Below, piece after piece: positions 40,533-48,006 of a stretch of DNA of 64,000 nt (the stretch's first letter is position 1; each line of letters begins with the position of its first letter). The notes beneath the pieces were generated by a model. The model had not been told where the DNA came from. It did not search any database and saw only the letters and a program-made list of their open reading frames with translations. Location: positions 148,244 through 212,243 of the forward strand of contig NZ_AUMO01000023.1 of assembly GCF_000430725.1 (NCBI RefSeq). The letters are read 5' to 3'. The stretch comes from Azohydromonas australica DSM 1124 (GTDB lineage Bacteria > Pseudomonadota > Gammaproteobacteria > Burkholderiales > Burkholderiaceae_C). The translations under genes were made by a program, and so were the position numbers.

Positions 40533-40570
40533 GCTCAACGCATTGCCAAATGCTTATATAAGAGTTGAGC
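40533..40570. promoter_or_regulatory. Nested palindromes upstream of the ArsR-family gene
   Basis: Three dyads overlap: GCTCAAC (from 40533) with GTTGAGC (to 40570); GCATT-GCCA-AATGC (40540-40553); and the perfect palindrome CTTATATAAG (40553-40562). This is the only A+T-rich spot in a 356-base gap between the divergent Rieske and ArsR genes, and is the likely operator/promoter. The rest of the gap (40304-40532 and 40571-40659) shows no convincing gene. Confidence 0.5.
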
Positions 40571-40659
40571 AGCTCCGGCGTCGCTGCGCGGCTGGCGCCG
40601 GCCGGGCCACCGATAAAATGGCAGCCTTTTTGCCTACCCTTGAATTGGCCATCCGACGC

Positions 40660-41019
40660 ATGAACGAAGACGACTGCTATTCGGACGAGGTCCTGGAGTC
40701 GGTTGCCGAGCTGTTCTCGCTCCTGGGCACGCCCATCCGGCTGAAGATCATCCGCTCGCTGTGCCACGGCGAGAAGAACGTGTCGCAGATGCTGGGCGAG
40801 ATCGACACCACGCAGCCCAACCTGTCGCAGCACCTGGCCACGCTGTACCGCGCCGGCGTGCTGGCCAAGCGCCGCGACAGCACGCAGATGTTCTACCGGC
40901 TGCAGAGCGAGCGCGTGGCCGTGCTGTGCCGCGCGGTGTGCGAGCAGGTCGCCAAGGACATGTATGCCTCGGCAACCGTCGCACCTGAAGAGCGCCTGGT
41001 GACGCGCACGGTGCGCTGA
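40660..41019 (+). CDS. ArsR-family regulator with two cysteines (SqrR/BigR-like)
   Basis: 119 residues from MNEDDCYS (an in-frame ATG at 40618 would add 14). Winged helix: VAELFSLLGTPIRLKIIRSLCHGEKNVSQMLGEIDTTQPNLSQHLATLYRAGVLAKRRDSTQMFYRL. The Cys in RSLCHGE and a pair in LCRAVCEQV near the C-terminal helix occupy regions where the persulfide sensors SqrR and BigR have their reactive cysteines; metal-sensing residues of ArsR (CxC) are missing. It may sense reactive sulfur or redox state (inference). Divergent from the Rieske/TlpA genes, which could be its targets. Confidence 0.82.
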   Translation: MNEDDCYSDEVLESVAELFSLLGTPIRLKIIRSLCHGEKNVSQMLGEIDTTQPNLSQHLATLYRAGVLAKRRDSTQMFYRLQSERVAVLCRAVCEQVAKDMYASATVAPEERLVTRTVR

Positions 41020-41029
41020 GGCCCGGCCT

Positions 41030-42124
41030 TCAGCGCACGCGCTTGCGCCACTGGTAGCGCGGGCTGTAGCGGCCGGGCACCGGCGGCGGCAGGGGCAGCG
41101 ACCAGGGCCGCGCGCCGACGAGGTGGCGGTCCAGCATCCAGTGGATCAGCCGGCGCTGCAGCGGGCCCACCACGCGCTGGCTGCCGGCCAGCCAGGTCAT
41201 GAACCCTTCGGGCGCGGGCGCCACGCCGAAGCGCGGCAGCCAGCTCAGCATCGCGACCAGACAGCCCCGCACCATGCCGTCGTCGTCCTCCAGCCAGCCG
41301 CGCAGCGTGTCCCACTCCAGCGTCGCGCCGTGGTGGCGCAGCAGGAACACCGCGTCGAAGGCCGAGGGCAGGAAGCTGGGATCGACCTTGAGCTCGGTGA
41401 TGTCGTTGAACCAGGCCGCGGCGATGTAGGGCAGCTGCAGCGCCGGCGGCAGCCGCCGCACCTCGCGGCCCTGGAAGCTCGATGCCACCGTGCGCGCAAG
41501 CACCTCCTGCGGCGCGAACAGCCCTCCCACGCTGAAGGGCGAGTCCTCGGGGAAGAGCGCCTTGTGCAACTCCACCACCGTGCCGTGGCTGCGATGGCGC
41601 AGCGGCGCGTCGTGGTGCAGCCCGGGGCGCACGGGGAACGCCATGCGCTCGTAGCCGCCGGCCGGGGCGGTGAGTGCTGACTCAACCTCGCCCAGCAGCC
41701 GCCGCGGCAGCAGCACGTCGATGTCCGACATCGGCCGCAGGTGCGGCGCGGGCCAGAGCTGCTCGCTGACGGAGATGCCCTTGAGCAGCGTCAGCTCCAC
41801 GCCCAGGTCGGCGCAGGCGTCGATCAGCTCCGCTGCCGACTGCGCCAGCGCCGACTGCCGCACCCGCGCCGTCAGCTCCGCGGCCAGCAGCTCGTCGCGC
41901 CATGGCGCAGGCACGCCTTCGGGCTGCGCGCGCAGGGCGTGGTGCAGCAGCGGACCGAGCCCGCCGCGCACCAGCCAGCGGAACTGGCCCTCCTGCACCG
42001 CTTCGCCCTGGCCCGTGGCACCTGCCGGGTCCAGGCGCAGCGGCGCCCCGGTGGCCGCGTAGGCCAGCAGCTGGCCCGTCAGCGCGGACCGCATGCGAAA
42101 AACATTCTGTAGCCAGTCACACAC
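41030..42124 (-). CDS. Nucleotidyltransferase-family protein of the HprK-related/PqqD cassette
   Basis: 364 residues, NTP_transf_5-like (putative nucleotidyltransferase). The nucleotidyltransferase signature is LLKGISVSEQLW (KG at 115-116) followed by PMSDIDVLLP with the metal-binding Asp134 and Asp136. The rest is helical with several His and Arg clusters. Related enzymes occur in lasso-peptide clusters beside an HPr-kinase homologue, where they act on the phosphorylated peptide tail. GTG at 42124 is supported by AGGGAGG 11 bases upstream; ATG 42094 has no such signal. Divergent from the PqqD gene across a palindromic spacer. Confidence 0.85.
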   Translation of the reverse strand: MCDWLQNVFRMRSALTGQLLAYAATGAPLRLDPAGATGQGEAVQEGQFRWLVRGGLGPLLHHALRAQPEGVPAPWRDELLAAELTARVRQSALAQSAAELIDACADLGVELTLLKGISVSEQLWPAPHLRPMSDIDVLLPRRLLGEVESALTAPAGGYERMAFPVRPGLHHDAPLRHRSHGTVVELHKALFPEDSPFSVGGLFAPQEVLARTVASSFQGREVRRLPPALQLPYIAAAWFNDITELKVDPSFLPSAFDAVFLLRHHGATLEWDTLRGWLEDDDGMVRGCLVAMLSWLPRFGVAPAPEGFMTWLAGSQRVVGPLQRRLIHWMLDRHLVGARPWSLPLPPPVPGRYSPRYQWRKRVR

Positions 42125-42166
42125 ACTTTCGGGGGCCTCCCTGGGGGTAATTGCATCGCGTCAGAC

Positions 42167-42194
42167 GTGAATATTCACAACAGTTTCGCTGTTG
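42167..42194. promoter_or_regulatory. Perfect palindrome and hairpin between nucleotidyltransferase and pqqD-like genes
   Basis: GTGAATATTCAC (42167-42178) is a perfect 12-base palindrome. It overlaps by one base a hairpin CAACAG-TTTCG-CTGTTG (42178-42194). Both lie in the 123-base divergent gap and would be in the 5' leader or promoter of the PqqD gene (ATG 42248). Confidence 0.5.
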
Positions 42195-42247
42195 GGACTC
42201 GCGACGCCCAAGTACCAGGGCGCGCGAAGCAAGGAAGGGAGGGCGAG

Positions 42248-42541
42248 ATGCAGACAACCGGCCCCGCATCCGGGGGAATGATCGTCCGTGAAGTGGATGG
42301 CGAGCTGCTGATCCTGGACACGGCTTCCAATCACATCCACCAACTCAATGAGACCGCCAGCATCGTCTGGCGCATGCGCCGCGACGGCGCAATGCCGCAA
42401 GCCATTGCGGCGATCCTGGCTGCGGACTTCGCGGTCGACGAGGCGCAGGCACTTGCCGACGTGCACACCACGCTGCAGCGCCTGGAATCCCTGAACCTGC
42501 TGGACGAATGCGAGAGCACGCCCACGCATCCCCTGGCGTGA
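42248..42541 (+). CDS. PqqD-family peptide chaperone (HPr-rel-A type)
   Basis: 97 residues. PqqD-like winged-helix fold: GGMIVREVDGELLILDTASNHIHQLNETASIVWRMRRDG followed by a helical part ending ALADVHTTLQRLESLNLL. In PQQ and lasso-peptide pathways such domains (RiPP recognition elements) bind the leader of the precursor peptide and present it to modifying enzymes. The ATG at 42248 follows GGGAGGGCGAG; an in-frame GTG at 42167 lies in the palindrome and is rejected. The next gene, 13 bases downstream, encodes a small peptide that is the obvious candidate partner. Confidence 0.85.
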   Translation: MQTTGPASGGMIVREVDGELLILDTASNHIHQLNETASIVWRMRRDGAMPQAIAAILAADFAVDEAQALADVHTTLQRLESLNLLDECESTPTHPLA

Positions 42542-42554
42542 AAGGAGACAACCC

Positions 42555-42737
42555 ATGGCAGTACCCGACCGCTCTCGGCGGGACTTCGTCAAGCGCGGCG
42601 CCTACGCCGCGCCGGCCATCCTGACCCTGGCCGCCGCGCCGTCCTTCGCCAAGGCCGGGTCCGTCAAGGACCCGGGCAAGCCCGATAAACCCGGCAAGCC
42701 GGACAAGCCCGGCAAGCCAGGCAAGGGCGGGAACTGA
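42555..42737 (+). CDS. 60-residue Tat/YxxP-leader peptide with Lys-Pro-Gly repeat tail
   Basis: Small peptide. Residues 7-13 SRRDFVK match the Tat consensus; the leader continues with hydrophobic residues to SFAKA (30-34), a possible signal-peptidase site. Within the leader, Y17-A-A-P20-A-I22 also fits the YxxPxL-type motif bound by PqqD-like recognition domains. The tail from 35 to 60 is Lys/Pro/Gly/Asp-rich, built on triplets x-K-P (GKPDKPGKPDKPGKPGKGG), and has no Cys, Ser or Thr except Ser36. AAGGAGA lies 7 bases before the ATG. Its place between the PqqD-like and kinase genes suggests it is the substrate. Alternatively it is an exported basic peptide with no modification. Confidence 0.72.
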   Translation: MAVPDRSRRDFVKRGAYAAPAILTLAAAPSFAKAGSVKDPGKPDKPGKPDKPGKPGKGGN

Positions 42738-42927
42738 CGACCCCGCGAACGTGACCAGGCCCTCCGGCCTTGGTCCGTCTTTCCTCCAGGCGCCCGCCGT
42801 GCGATACGACCCCCGTCGCCGTACCGAGCGCCTTCCTCCCGCAACACCGCACGCGCCGACGCGCCCGACCACCGGGCGGCGGCATGGTGCGCGATCCGGC
42901 CCCTGAAGCCGCCACGGAGCGTCGCCT

Positions 42928-43812
42928 GTGCCGAGCCCTCACCCGATCCCGTTCCGCCCCGCGCGCGGGGAGCCGCCACCCGCGCTGACCTTCCAGCTGC
43001 TGGGGCAGACCGTGCGCATCGCCTATGCCGACCCCACCGTCGCGCGCATCGTGACGGGCAACTTCGCCGCCATGCCCCCGGCGCCGGACAGCGCCGTTCC
43101 CGACCTGGCCTACGCGGCGGCGCGCCATCCGGGACATGACGCCTACCTCCTGCACCGCCAGGGCCGCGCGCCCATCACGGCCGACAACCTGTGCGAGCTG
43201 CTGTTCTACCTGGAGAAGGACCTCATCGTGGCGCTGCAGACCCGGCGCCCGGATCTGCTGCACCTGCATGCCGCGGCGCTGGCGTGGGAAGGCCAGGCCT
43301 GGCTGCTGATCGGCGACTCCGGCGCCGGCAAGTCCACCACCACCTGGGGCCTGCTGCACCACGGCCTGCGCTACCTCAGCGACGAGCTCAGCCCGGTGGA
43401 CCTGGAGTCGCTGGCGGTGCATCCCTATCCGCATGCGCTGTGCCTCAAGCGCCGCCCGCCGGGGCCCTACGCCTTTCCCGAGGACGAGGTGCTGGACCTG
43501 GGCCGCACGCTGCACGTGCCGGTAGCGGCGCTGCCTGCGGACGTGATGCACGCGCCCTGCCCGCTGGCCGGGCTGATCTTCGTGCGGCACGACCCCCTGC
43601 TGCGCGAGCCGGTGCTGCGCCCGCTGCAAGCGGCTGAAGCCGGGGCAAGGCTGTACGTGACCACGCTCAACGCGCTGGCGCATTCCAGCCACGGGCTCGA
43701 TGCCGTGGCCAGCCTGGCGCAGCGCGTTCCCTCCTGGTCGCTGGCCAGCGCCGGGCTGGCCGACAGCTGCGAACTGGTGCACGGCCTGATGCGCGAGCGG
43801 CGCCGCGGCTGA
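42928..43812 (+). CDS. HprK-related kinase A
   Basis: 294 residues. Central P-loop domain related to the C-terminal half of HPr kinase/phosphorylase: LLHLHAAALAWEGQAWLLIG, Walker A GDSGAGKST (129-137), then LRYLSDELSPVD with the acidic pair Asp152-Glu153. The N-terminal 110 residues are specific to this subgroup. HPr itself is not encoded nearby. HPr-kinase homologues in lasso-peptide clusters phosphorylate a C-terminal Ser of the peptide. GTG at 42928 with GGAG 9 bases upstream. The 190-base gap after the small peptide shows no gene. Ends 20 bases from a convergent gene. Confidence 0.86.
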   Translation: MPSPHPIPFRPARGEPPPALTFQLLGQTVRIAYADPTVARIVTGNFAAMPPAPDSAVPDLAYAAARHPGHDAYLLHRQGRAPITADNLCELLFYLEKDLIVALQTRRPDLLHLHAAALAWEGQAWLLIGDSGAGKSTTTWGLLHHGLRYLSDELSPVDLESLAVHPYPHALCLKRRPPGPYAFPEDEVLDLGRTLHVPVAALPADVMHAPCPLAGLIFVRHDPLLREPVLRPLQAAEAGARLYVTTLNALAHSSHGLDAVASLAQRVPSWSLASAGLADSCELVHGLMRERRRG

Positions 43813-43832
43813 GCGTGCGGTGGCCGCCGCCG

Positions 43833-44432
43833 CTACGCCGGCGGCAGCGCGGCCACCCGGGCCAGGAACTCGTCGCGGCCGGCACCGGCGAACCACGGGT
43901 GCGTGCGCCGCTGCTCATGCACCTGGCTCACGGCACGCGACGCTCGCGCGTGGCCGCAGAACAGCAGCGTCTCCGCCGGCAGCGTGAACACTTCGCGCGT
44001 GACGCTGTCCCACAAGGCCTCGGGCACGGCCGGCCGCGGCTGGAAGGGACAGGCATCCACCGCCAGCAGGCCGCCGCAGAACAGGCGGTCGCGCCAAAGG
44101 AAGCTCAGGCAATGCGCCGTGTGGCCCGGCGTCGCCAGCGTGCGCACCACCTCGCCGCCGAAGGTGAGGCTGCCGTCCGGCAGCGGCCGTCCCTGCACCC
44201 ACGGCGCGTCCAGCGTGGCCAGCGCCAGCCGTTCCGCTTCGGGCAGCGCGGCGTCGTGCGCGTGCGTGCGCAGCACCCAGCGCAGCCGCAGCCGGTGCTC
44301 CGCCAGCATGGCGCGCAGCACTGCCACGTCGGCGCCGCGCGGATCCACGAGCACCGCCTCGCGGGCGTCCAGGTCGGCCAGCAGGTAGCTCATCGCCCCG
44401 CTGGCCTCGTCGTGCAGCAAACGGAAGTACAT
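43833..44432 (-). CDS. Persulfide-dioxygenase-like MBL-fold protein with degenerate metal site
   Basis: 199 residues; the N-terminus MYFRLLHDEASGAMSYLLAD resembles ETHE1-type persulfide dioxygenases, which oxidise glutathione persulfide. Iron ligands in that family are the first His of HxHxDH, a later His and an Asp. Here the motif reads RTHAHDAALP (His57 and His59 kept, DH lost), PGHTAHC keeps His104, but the Asp of the usual GDALL is Gly121 (CGGLLAV). His161 (LLFCGHA) is kept. Two of three iron ligands remain, so activity may be lost or changed. Divergent from a FisR-type regulator, the usual controller of such genes. Confidence 0.78.
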   Translation of the reverse strand: MYFRLLHDEASGAMSYLLADLDAREAVLVDPRGADVAVLRAMLAEHRLRLRWVLRTHAHDAALPEAERLALATLDAPWVQGRPLPDGSLTFGGEVVRTLATPGHTAHCLSFLWRDRLFCGGLLAVDACPFQPRPAVPEALWDSVTREVFTLPAETLLFCGHARASRAVSQVHEQRRTHPWFAGAGRDEFLARVAALPPA

Positions 44433-44554
44433 GGAGAAGTCCGCGCCGCCCGGCAACCGCGTTGCGGCGGCGCCGGGGGCGTTCAGGCATCGCTCTGGTG
44501 ATGTGCGGGGGCTATCAAGAAGCAGGCCAAGACGGGCTGGCCGCAAAAATCCCT

Positions 44555-44576
44555 TGTGCCACGCCCACTTGGCACA
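44555..44576. promoter_or_regulatory. Inverted repeat in the FisR/dioxygenase-like divergent region
   Basis: Perfect 7-base arms TGTGCCA (44555-44561) and TGGCACA (44570-44576) with an 8-base spacer. Candidate activator site for the adjacent sigma-54-dependent regulator. Confidence 0.4.
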
Positions 44577-44615
44577 CCGCAGCGGCAGCGGGCGGCCCCC
44601 GGCTGCCAGCCTGGG

Positions 44616-44631
44616 CTGCCAATGCTGGCAG
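44616..44631. promoter_or_regulatory. Second inverted repeat upstream of the FisR-like gene
   Basis: CTGCCA-ATGC-TGGCAG, perfect 6-base arms. It shares the core TGCCA/TGGCA with the repeat 40 bases away, so the two may be binding sites for the same protein. Confidence 0.35.
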
Positions 44632-44717
44632 TAGACTGCGCGCGCCGCGCCAGTGCGCCAAACCGGCCCGGTGCCTGCGCCGCGGCAGCGGCGCCCCACC
44701 CCACTTCCAGGCAGCCC

Positions 44718-46088
44718 ATGTCCAGCGTCCTGCCCGAGCTCGTCTCCTTTCTCGAAGGCCTGTCCGAGCCGCACATCGTGTTCGACCGGCAGTACCGCAT
44801 CGTGGCGGCCAACGCAGCCTACCGGCGCCAGTTCAGCCCGACCGGCTCCGTGATCGGGCGCACCTGCTACGACGTCTCGCACCACTTCGACCGGCCCTGC
44901 GACGAGGCCGGCGAGAGCTGCCCGCTGGCGCGCTCGCGCCAGAGCGGCCAGCGCGAGCGCGTGCTGCACCTGCACCACACGCCGCAGGGCGAGGCCTACG
45001 TGAACATCGAGCTCGCGCCGGTGCTCGACGCCTCGGGCGAGGCTGCGTTCTACGTCGAGAAGATGGAGCCGCTGCGCGTGGCCGAGGGCACGCCTTCGGC
45101 CAAGGGCATGATCGGCCGCGCCCCGGCCTTCCAGGAGATGCTGGCGCTGGTGGCCCGCGTGGGCCCGTCGCAGGCCAGCGTGCTGCTGCTGGGCGAGTCC
45201 GGCACGGGCAAGGAGCTCGTGGCGCGCGCGCTGCACGAGGTCAGTCTGCGCGCCACGCGCCCGCTGGTGGTGGTGGACTGCGCCAGCCTGCCGGAGACGC
45301 TGTTCGAGAGCGAGCTCTTCGGCCACGAGCGCGGCGCTTTCACCGGCGCGCACGCCAGCAAGCCCGGCCTGGTGGAGGCCGCCAGCGGCGGCACGCTGTT
45401 CCTGGACGAGGTCGGCGACATCCCGCTGCAGATGCAGGTGAAGCTGCTGCGGCTGCTGGAGAACGGCACCTACCGCCGCGTGGGCAGCACCGAGCTGCGC
45501 CGCGCCGACGTGCGCGTGGTTTCGGCCACGCACCGCGACCTGGACGCCATGGTGACCGACGGCCGTTTCCGCGAGGACCTGTACTACCGGCTCAGCACCT
45601 TCCCGATCCGGCTGCCGGCGCTGCGCGAGCGGCGCGAGGACATCCCGCTGCTGGCGAAATCGCTGCTGGAGCGGGTGGCGCCGCGCAAGCTGGCGCTCTC
45701 GCGCGAGGCCCTGGCGCGGCTGGCGGCCCACGACTTCCCCGGCAACGTGCGCGAGCTGCGCAACGTGCTGGAGCGCGCGGCGCTGCTCACCGACGGCAAC
45801 GGCATCGAGGCGGCGCAGATCGAGCAGGCGCTGGCGGTGGGCCGGCGCCGCGCCGCGCCGGCCGCGCGCGTGCAGCCCCCGCCCGACACGCCGACGCTGT
45901 CCGGGCGCAGCGGCCAGCCGCTGCGCGACGCCGAGCGCGAGGCGCTGTCGGCGCTGCTGGCTGCACACCGGGGCAGCCGCGCGGAGCTGGCGCGGCAGCT
46001 GGGCATCAGCGAGCGCTCCCTCTACCGCAAGCTGCGCGAGCTGCAGGGGCCGCGCGCGGAGGACGGCAGCGAGGGCGCCGAAGGCTGA
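44718..46088 (+). CDS. Sigma-54-dependent persulfide-responsive regulator (FisR-like)
   Basis: 456 residues. N-terminal PAS-like domain (1-130) with three cysteines in [24 protein letters not shown]: Cys50, Cys61 and Cys68. Their 11- and 7-residue spacing equals that of the sensing cysteines reported for Cupriavidus FisR (C53, C64, C71). AAA+ domain with Walker A GESGTGKE, the sigma-54-contact loop GAFTGA, Walker [13 protein letters not shown], and a C-terminal Fis-type helix-turn-helix ([18 protein letters not shown]). It activates sulfide/persulfide-oxidation genes in Cupriavidus; the neighbouring dioxygenase-like gene fits that role. ATG 44718 chosen as the PAS domain starts there. Its stop abuts the convergent LysR gene. 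Confidence 0.9.
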   Translation: MSSVLPELVSFLEGLSEPHIVFDRQYRIVAANAAYRRQFSPTGSVIGRTCYDVSHHFDRPCDEAGESCPLARSRQSGQRERVLHLHHTPQGEAYVNIELAPVLDASGEAAFYVEKMEPLRVAEGTPSAKGMIGRAPAFQEMLALVARVGPSQASVLLLGESGTGKELVARALHEVSLRATRPLVVVDCASLPETLFESELFGHERGAFTGAHASKPGLVEAASGGTLFLDEVGDIPLQMQVKLLRLLENGTYRRVGSTELRRADVRVVSATHRDLDAMVTDGRFREDLYYRLSTFPIRLPALRERREDIPLLAKSLLERVAPRKLALSREALARLAAHDFPGNVRELRNVLERAALLTDGNGIEAAQIEQALAVGRRRAAPAARVQPPPDTPTLSGRSGQPLRDAEREALSALLAAHRGSRAELARQLGISERSLYRKLRELQGPRAEDGSEGAEG

Positions 46089-47009
46089 TCAGACCCGCTC
46101 GGCCTGCAGCAGGAACGGCTCCAGGATCTCCGCCAGCCAGGCCATGAACGCCTGCGCCCGCCGCGCCACGTGGCGGCGGTTGGCGTAGAGCAGCGTCACG
46201 GGCAGCGGCGCCGCGCGCCACTCGGGCAGCACCTCCACCAGCCGGCCGCTCTCCAGGTGCGGGCGCAGCGCCAGGTCGGGCGCCTGGATCAGGCCCAGCC
46301 CCGCCAGGCAGGCGGCCTCGTAGGACTGCGCGTTGTTCACCGTCAGCCCTCCCGCCATGGGCACGCGGCAGGCCTCGCCGGTGACGGCATCGACGAATTC
46401 GAAGCCCGGGCTGCGCGCGCCCAGGCCGCTGGCGTAGTGCACCAGCCGGTGCCGCTGCAGGTCCTGCAGCGTGCGCGGCGTGCCGAACTCCGCCAGGTAG
46501 GACGGGCTGGCGCAGTTGAGCTGCACCAGGTGGCCCAGGGGCCGCGCCACCAGGCTGGAGTCCTCCAGCGCGCCCACGCGCAGCACGCAGTCGAAGCCCT
46601 CGCCGACCACGTCCACGCGACGGTCGGTGCTGCCCAGCTCCAGGTGCAGGCCCGGATGCCGCGCCAGGAATTCCGGCAGCCGCGGCACCACCACCGCGCG
46701 CGCCGTGCCGGTGGGCATGTCCACCCGCAGCCGGCCCTGCAGCCCTTCGGCTTCGGGCCGGAACAGCTGCTGCAGGTCCTCCAGGTCGGCCAGCAGCTCG
46801 CGGCAGCGGTCGAGGTAGAGCTGCCCATCGGGCGTCACGTGCACGCGGCGCGTGGTCCGCTGCAGCAGCCGCGTGCCCAGCAGCGACTCCAGCCGCTGCA
46901 CCGCGGTCGACACCGAAGCCTTGGGCAGCCCCAGCACCTGCGCTGCCTGCGTGAAGCTCGCCAGCTCGGCCACGCGCACGTAGATGCGCATCGCTTCAAG
47001 TTGATCCAA
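46089..47009 (-). CDS. LysR-family transcriptional regulator
   Basis: 306 residues. N-terminal helix-turn-helix (LASFTQAAQVLGLPKASVSTAVQRLESLLGTRLLQRTTRRVHVT) and a periplasmic-binding-protein-like effector domain beginning about residue 92 (GRLRVDMPTGTARAVVVPRLPEFLARHP). Resembles the CrgA/DsdC-like subgroup that controls a divergently transcribed oxidoreductase. The rightward SDR gene starts 149 bases away, the usual target. The intervening DNA (47010-47157) shows no repeat that I can assign with confidence. Confidence 0.92.
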   Translation of the reverse strand: MDQLEAMRIYVRVAELASFTQAAQVLGLPKASVSTAVQRLESLLGTRLLQRTTRRVHVTPDGQLYLDRCRELLADLEDLQQLFRPEAEGLQGRLRVDMPTGTARAVVVPRLPEFLARHPGLHLELGSTDRRVDVVGEGFDCVLRVGALEDSSLVARPLGHLVQLNCASPSYLAEFGTPRTLQDLQRHRLVHYASGLGARSPGFEFVDAVTGEACRVPMAGGLTVNNAQSYEAACLAGLGLIQAPDLALRPHLESGRLVEVLPEWRAAPLPVTLLYANRRHVARRAQAFMAWLAEILEPFLLQAERV

Positions 47010-47157
47010 GGTTCATCCTCCCGTTTGTCTTGTTAGCGCGAACAGTCTAGTCAAACGCAGCCGGTTTATCGGTCGCAGCCGGATCAATACAGTGACTCCA
47101 TCCCGTCCACGAACCTGGCGGACGGGATTGAACCTTCACTGCACACAGGAGCCCGCC

Positions 47158-47919
47158 ATGGACCGTTCCCACATCGCCCTCATCACCGGCGGCAGCCGCG
47201 GCCTGGGCCGCAGCGCCGCGCTGGCGCTGGCCGCGCGCGGCGTCGATCTCATCTTGACTTACCGCTCGGGCCTGGCCGAGGCGCAGGCCGTGGTGGCCCA
47301 GGCGCAGGCGCTGGGCGTGCGCGCCGTGGCGCTGCCACTGGACGTGGCCGACAGCGCCAGCTTCCCGGCCTTCGCCGAGCAGGTGCGCGCGGCGCTGCGC
47401 CAGCACTGGCAGCGCGAGCACTTCGACCACCTGGTCAACAACGCCGGCATCGGCGTGCACGCCGCGTTCGCGGACACCACCGAGGCGCAGTTCGACCAGC
47501 TCATGAACGTGCACCTCAAGGGCCCCTTCTTCCTGACCCAGACGCTGCTGCCGCTGATGGCCGACGGCGGGCGCATCCTCAACCTCTCCAGCGGCCTGGC
47601 GCGCTTTGCCCTGCCCGGCTACGCCGCCTATGCCGCGATGAAAGGCGCCGTGGAAGTGCTCACCCGCTACCTGGCCAAGGAGCTTGGGCCGCGGGGCATC
47701 GCCGTCAACGTGCTGGCGCCGGGGGCGATCGAAACCGACTTCGGCGGCGGCGCAGTGCGCGACAACGCGCAGCTCAACGCCTTCGTCGCCTCGCAGACCG
47801 CGCTGGGCCGCGCCGGGCGGCCGGAGGACATCGGCGCCGTGGTGGCCGCGCTGCTGTCGCCGGAGCTGGGCTGGGTCAACGCGCAGCGCATCGAGGCCTC
47901 GGGCGGCATGTTCCTGTGA
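47158..47919 (+). CDS. SDR-family oxidoreductase (LysR-linked)
   Basis: 253 residues. Nucleotide motif TGGSRGLG (10-17), NNAG, catalytic Ser (LNLSSGLAR) and YAAYAAMKGAVE holding the YxxxK pair. Arg/Tyr after the second strand (LTYRSG) favours NADPH. AGGAG lies 7 bases before the ATG. Divergent from a LysR gene that probably regulates it. Substrate unknown. Confidence 0.9.
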   Translation: MDRSHIALITGGSRGLGRSAALALAARGVDLILTYRSGLAEAQAVVAQAQALGVRAVALPLDVADSASFPAFAEQVRAALRQHWQREHFDHLVNNAGIGVHAAFADTTEAQFDQLMNVHLKGPFFLTQTLLPLMADGGRILNLSSGLARFALPGYAAYAAMKGAVEVLTRYLAKELGPRGIAVNVLAPGAIETDFGGGAVRDNAQLNAFVASQTALGRAGRPEDIGAVVAALLSPELGWVNAQRIEASGGMFL

Positions 47920-48006
47920 CGCCGCGCCCGCGGCGCCCGGCCGCGGGTGTGGCATCTGCACGCTTTGCGCCGCGGGCGCGCAAGAGGGCCTTCCTAGAAT
48001 CCGCGC

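Noticed and set aside
42660..42735. Short direct repeats considered as a CRISPR fragment
   Set aside because: They are in-frame codons for Lys-Pro-Gly triplets in a peptide gene, with no spacer structure.
44515..44529. Possible leftward sigma-54 promoter (TGGCCTG-N4-TTGA)
   Set aside because: The essential GC at -12 is GA; other GG/GC pairs in the spacer have wrong spacing.
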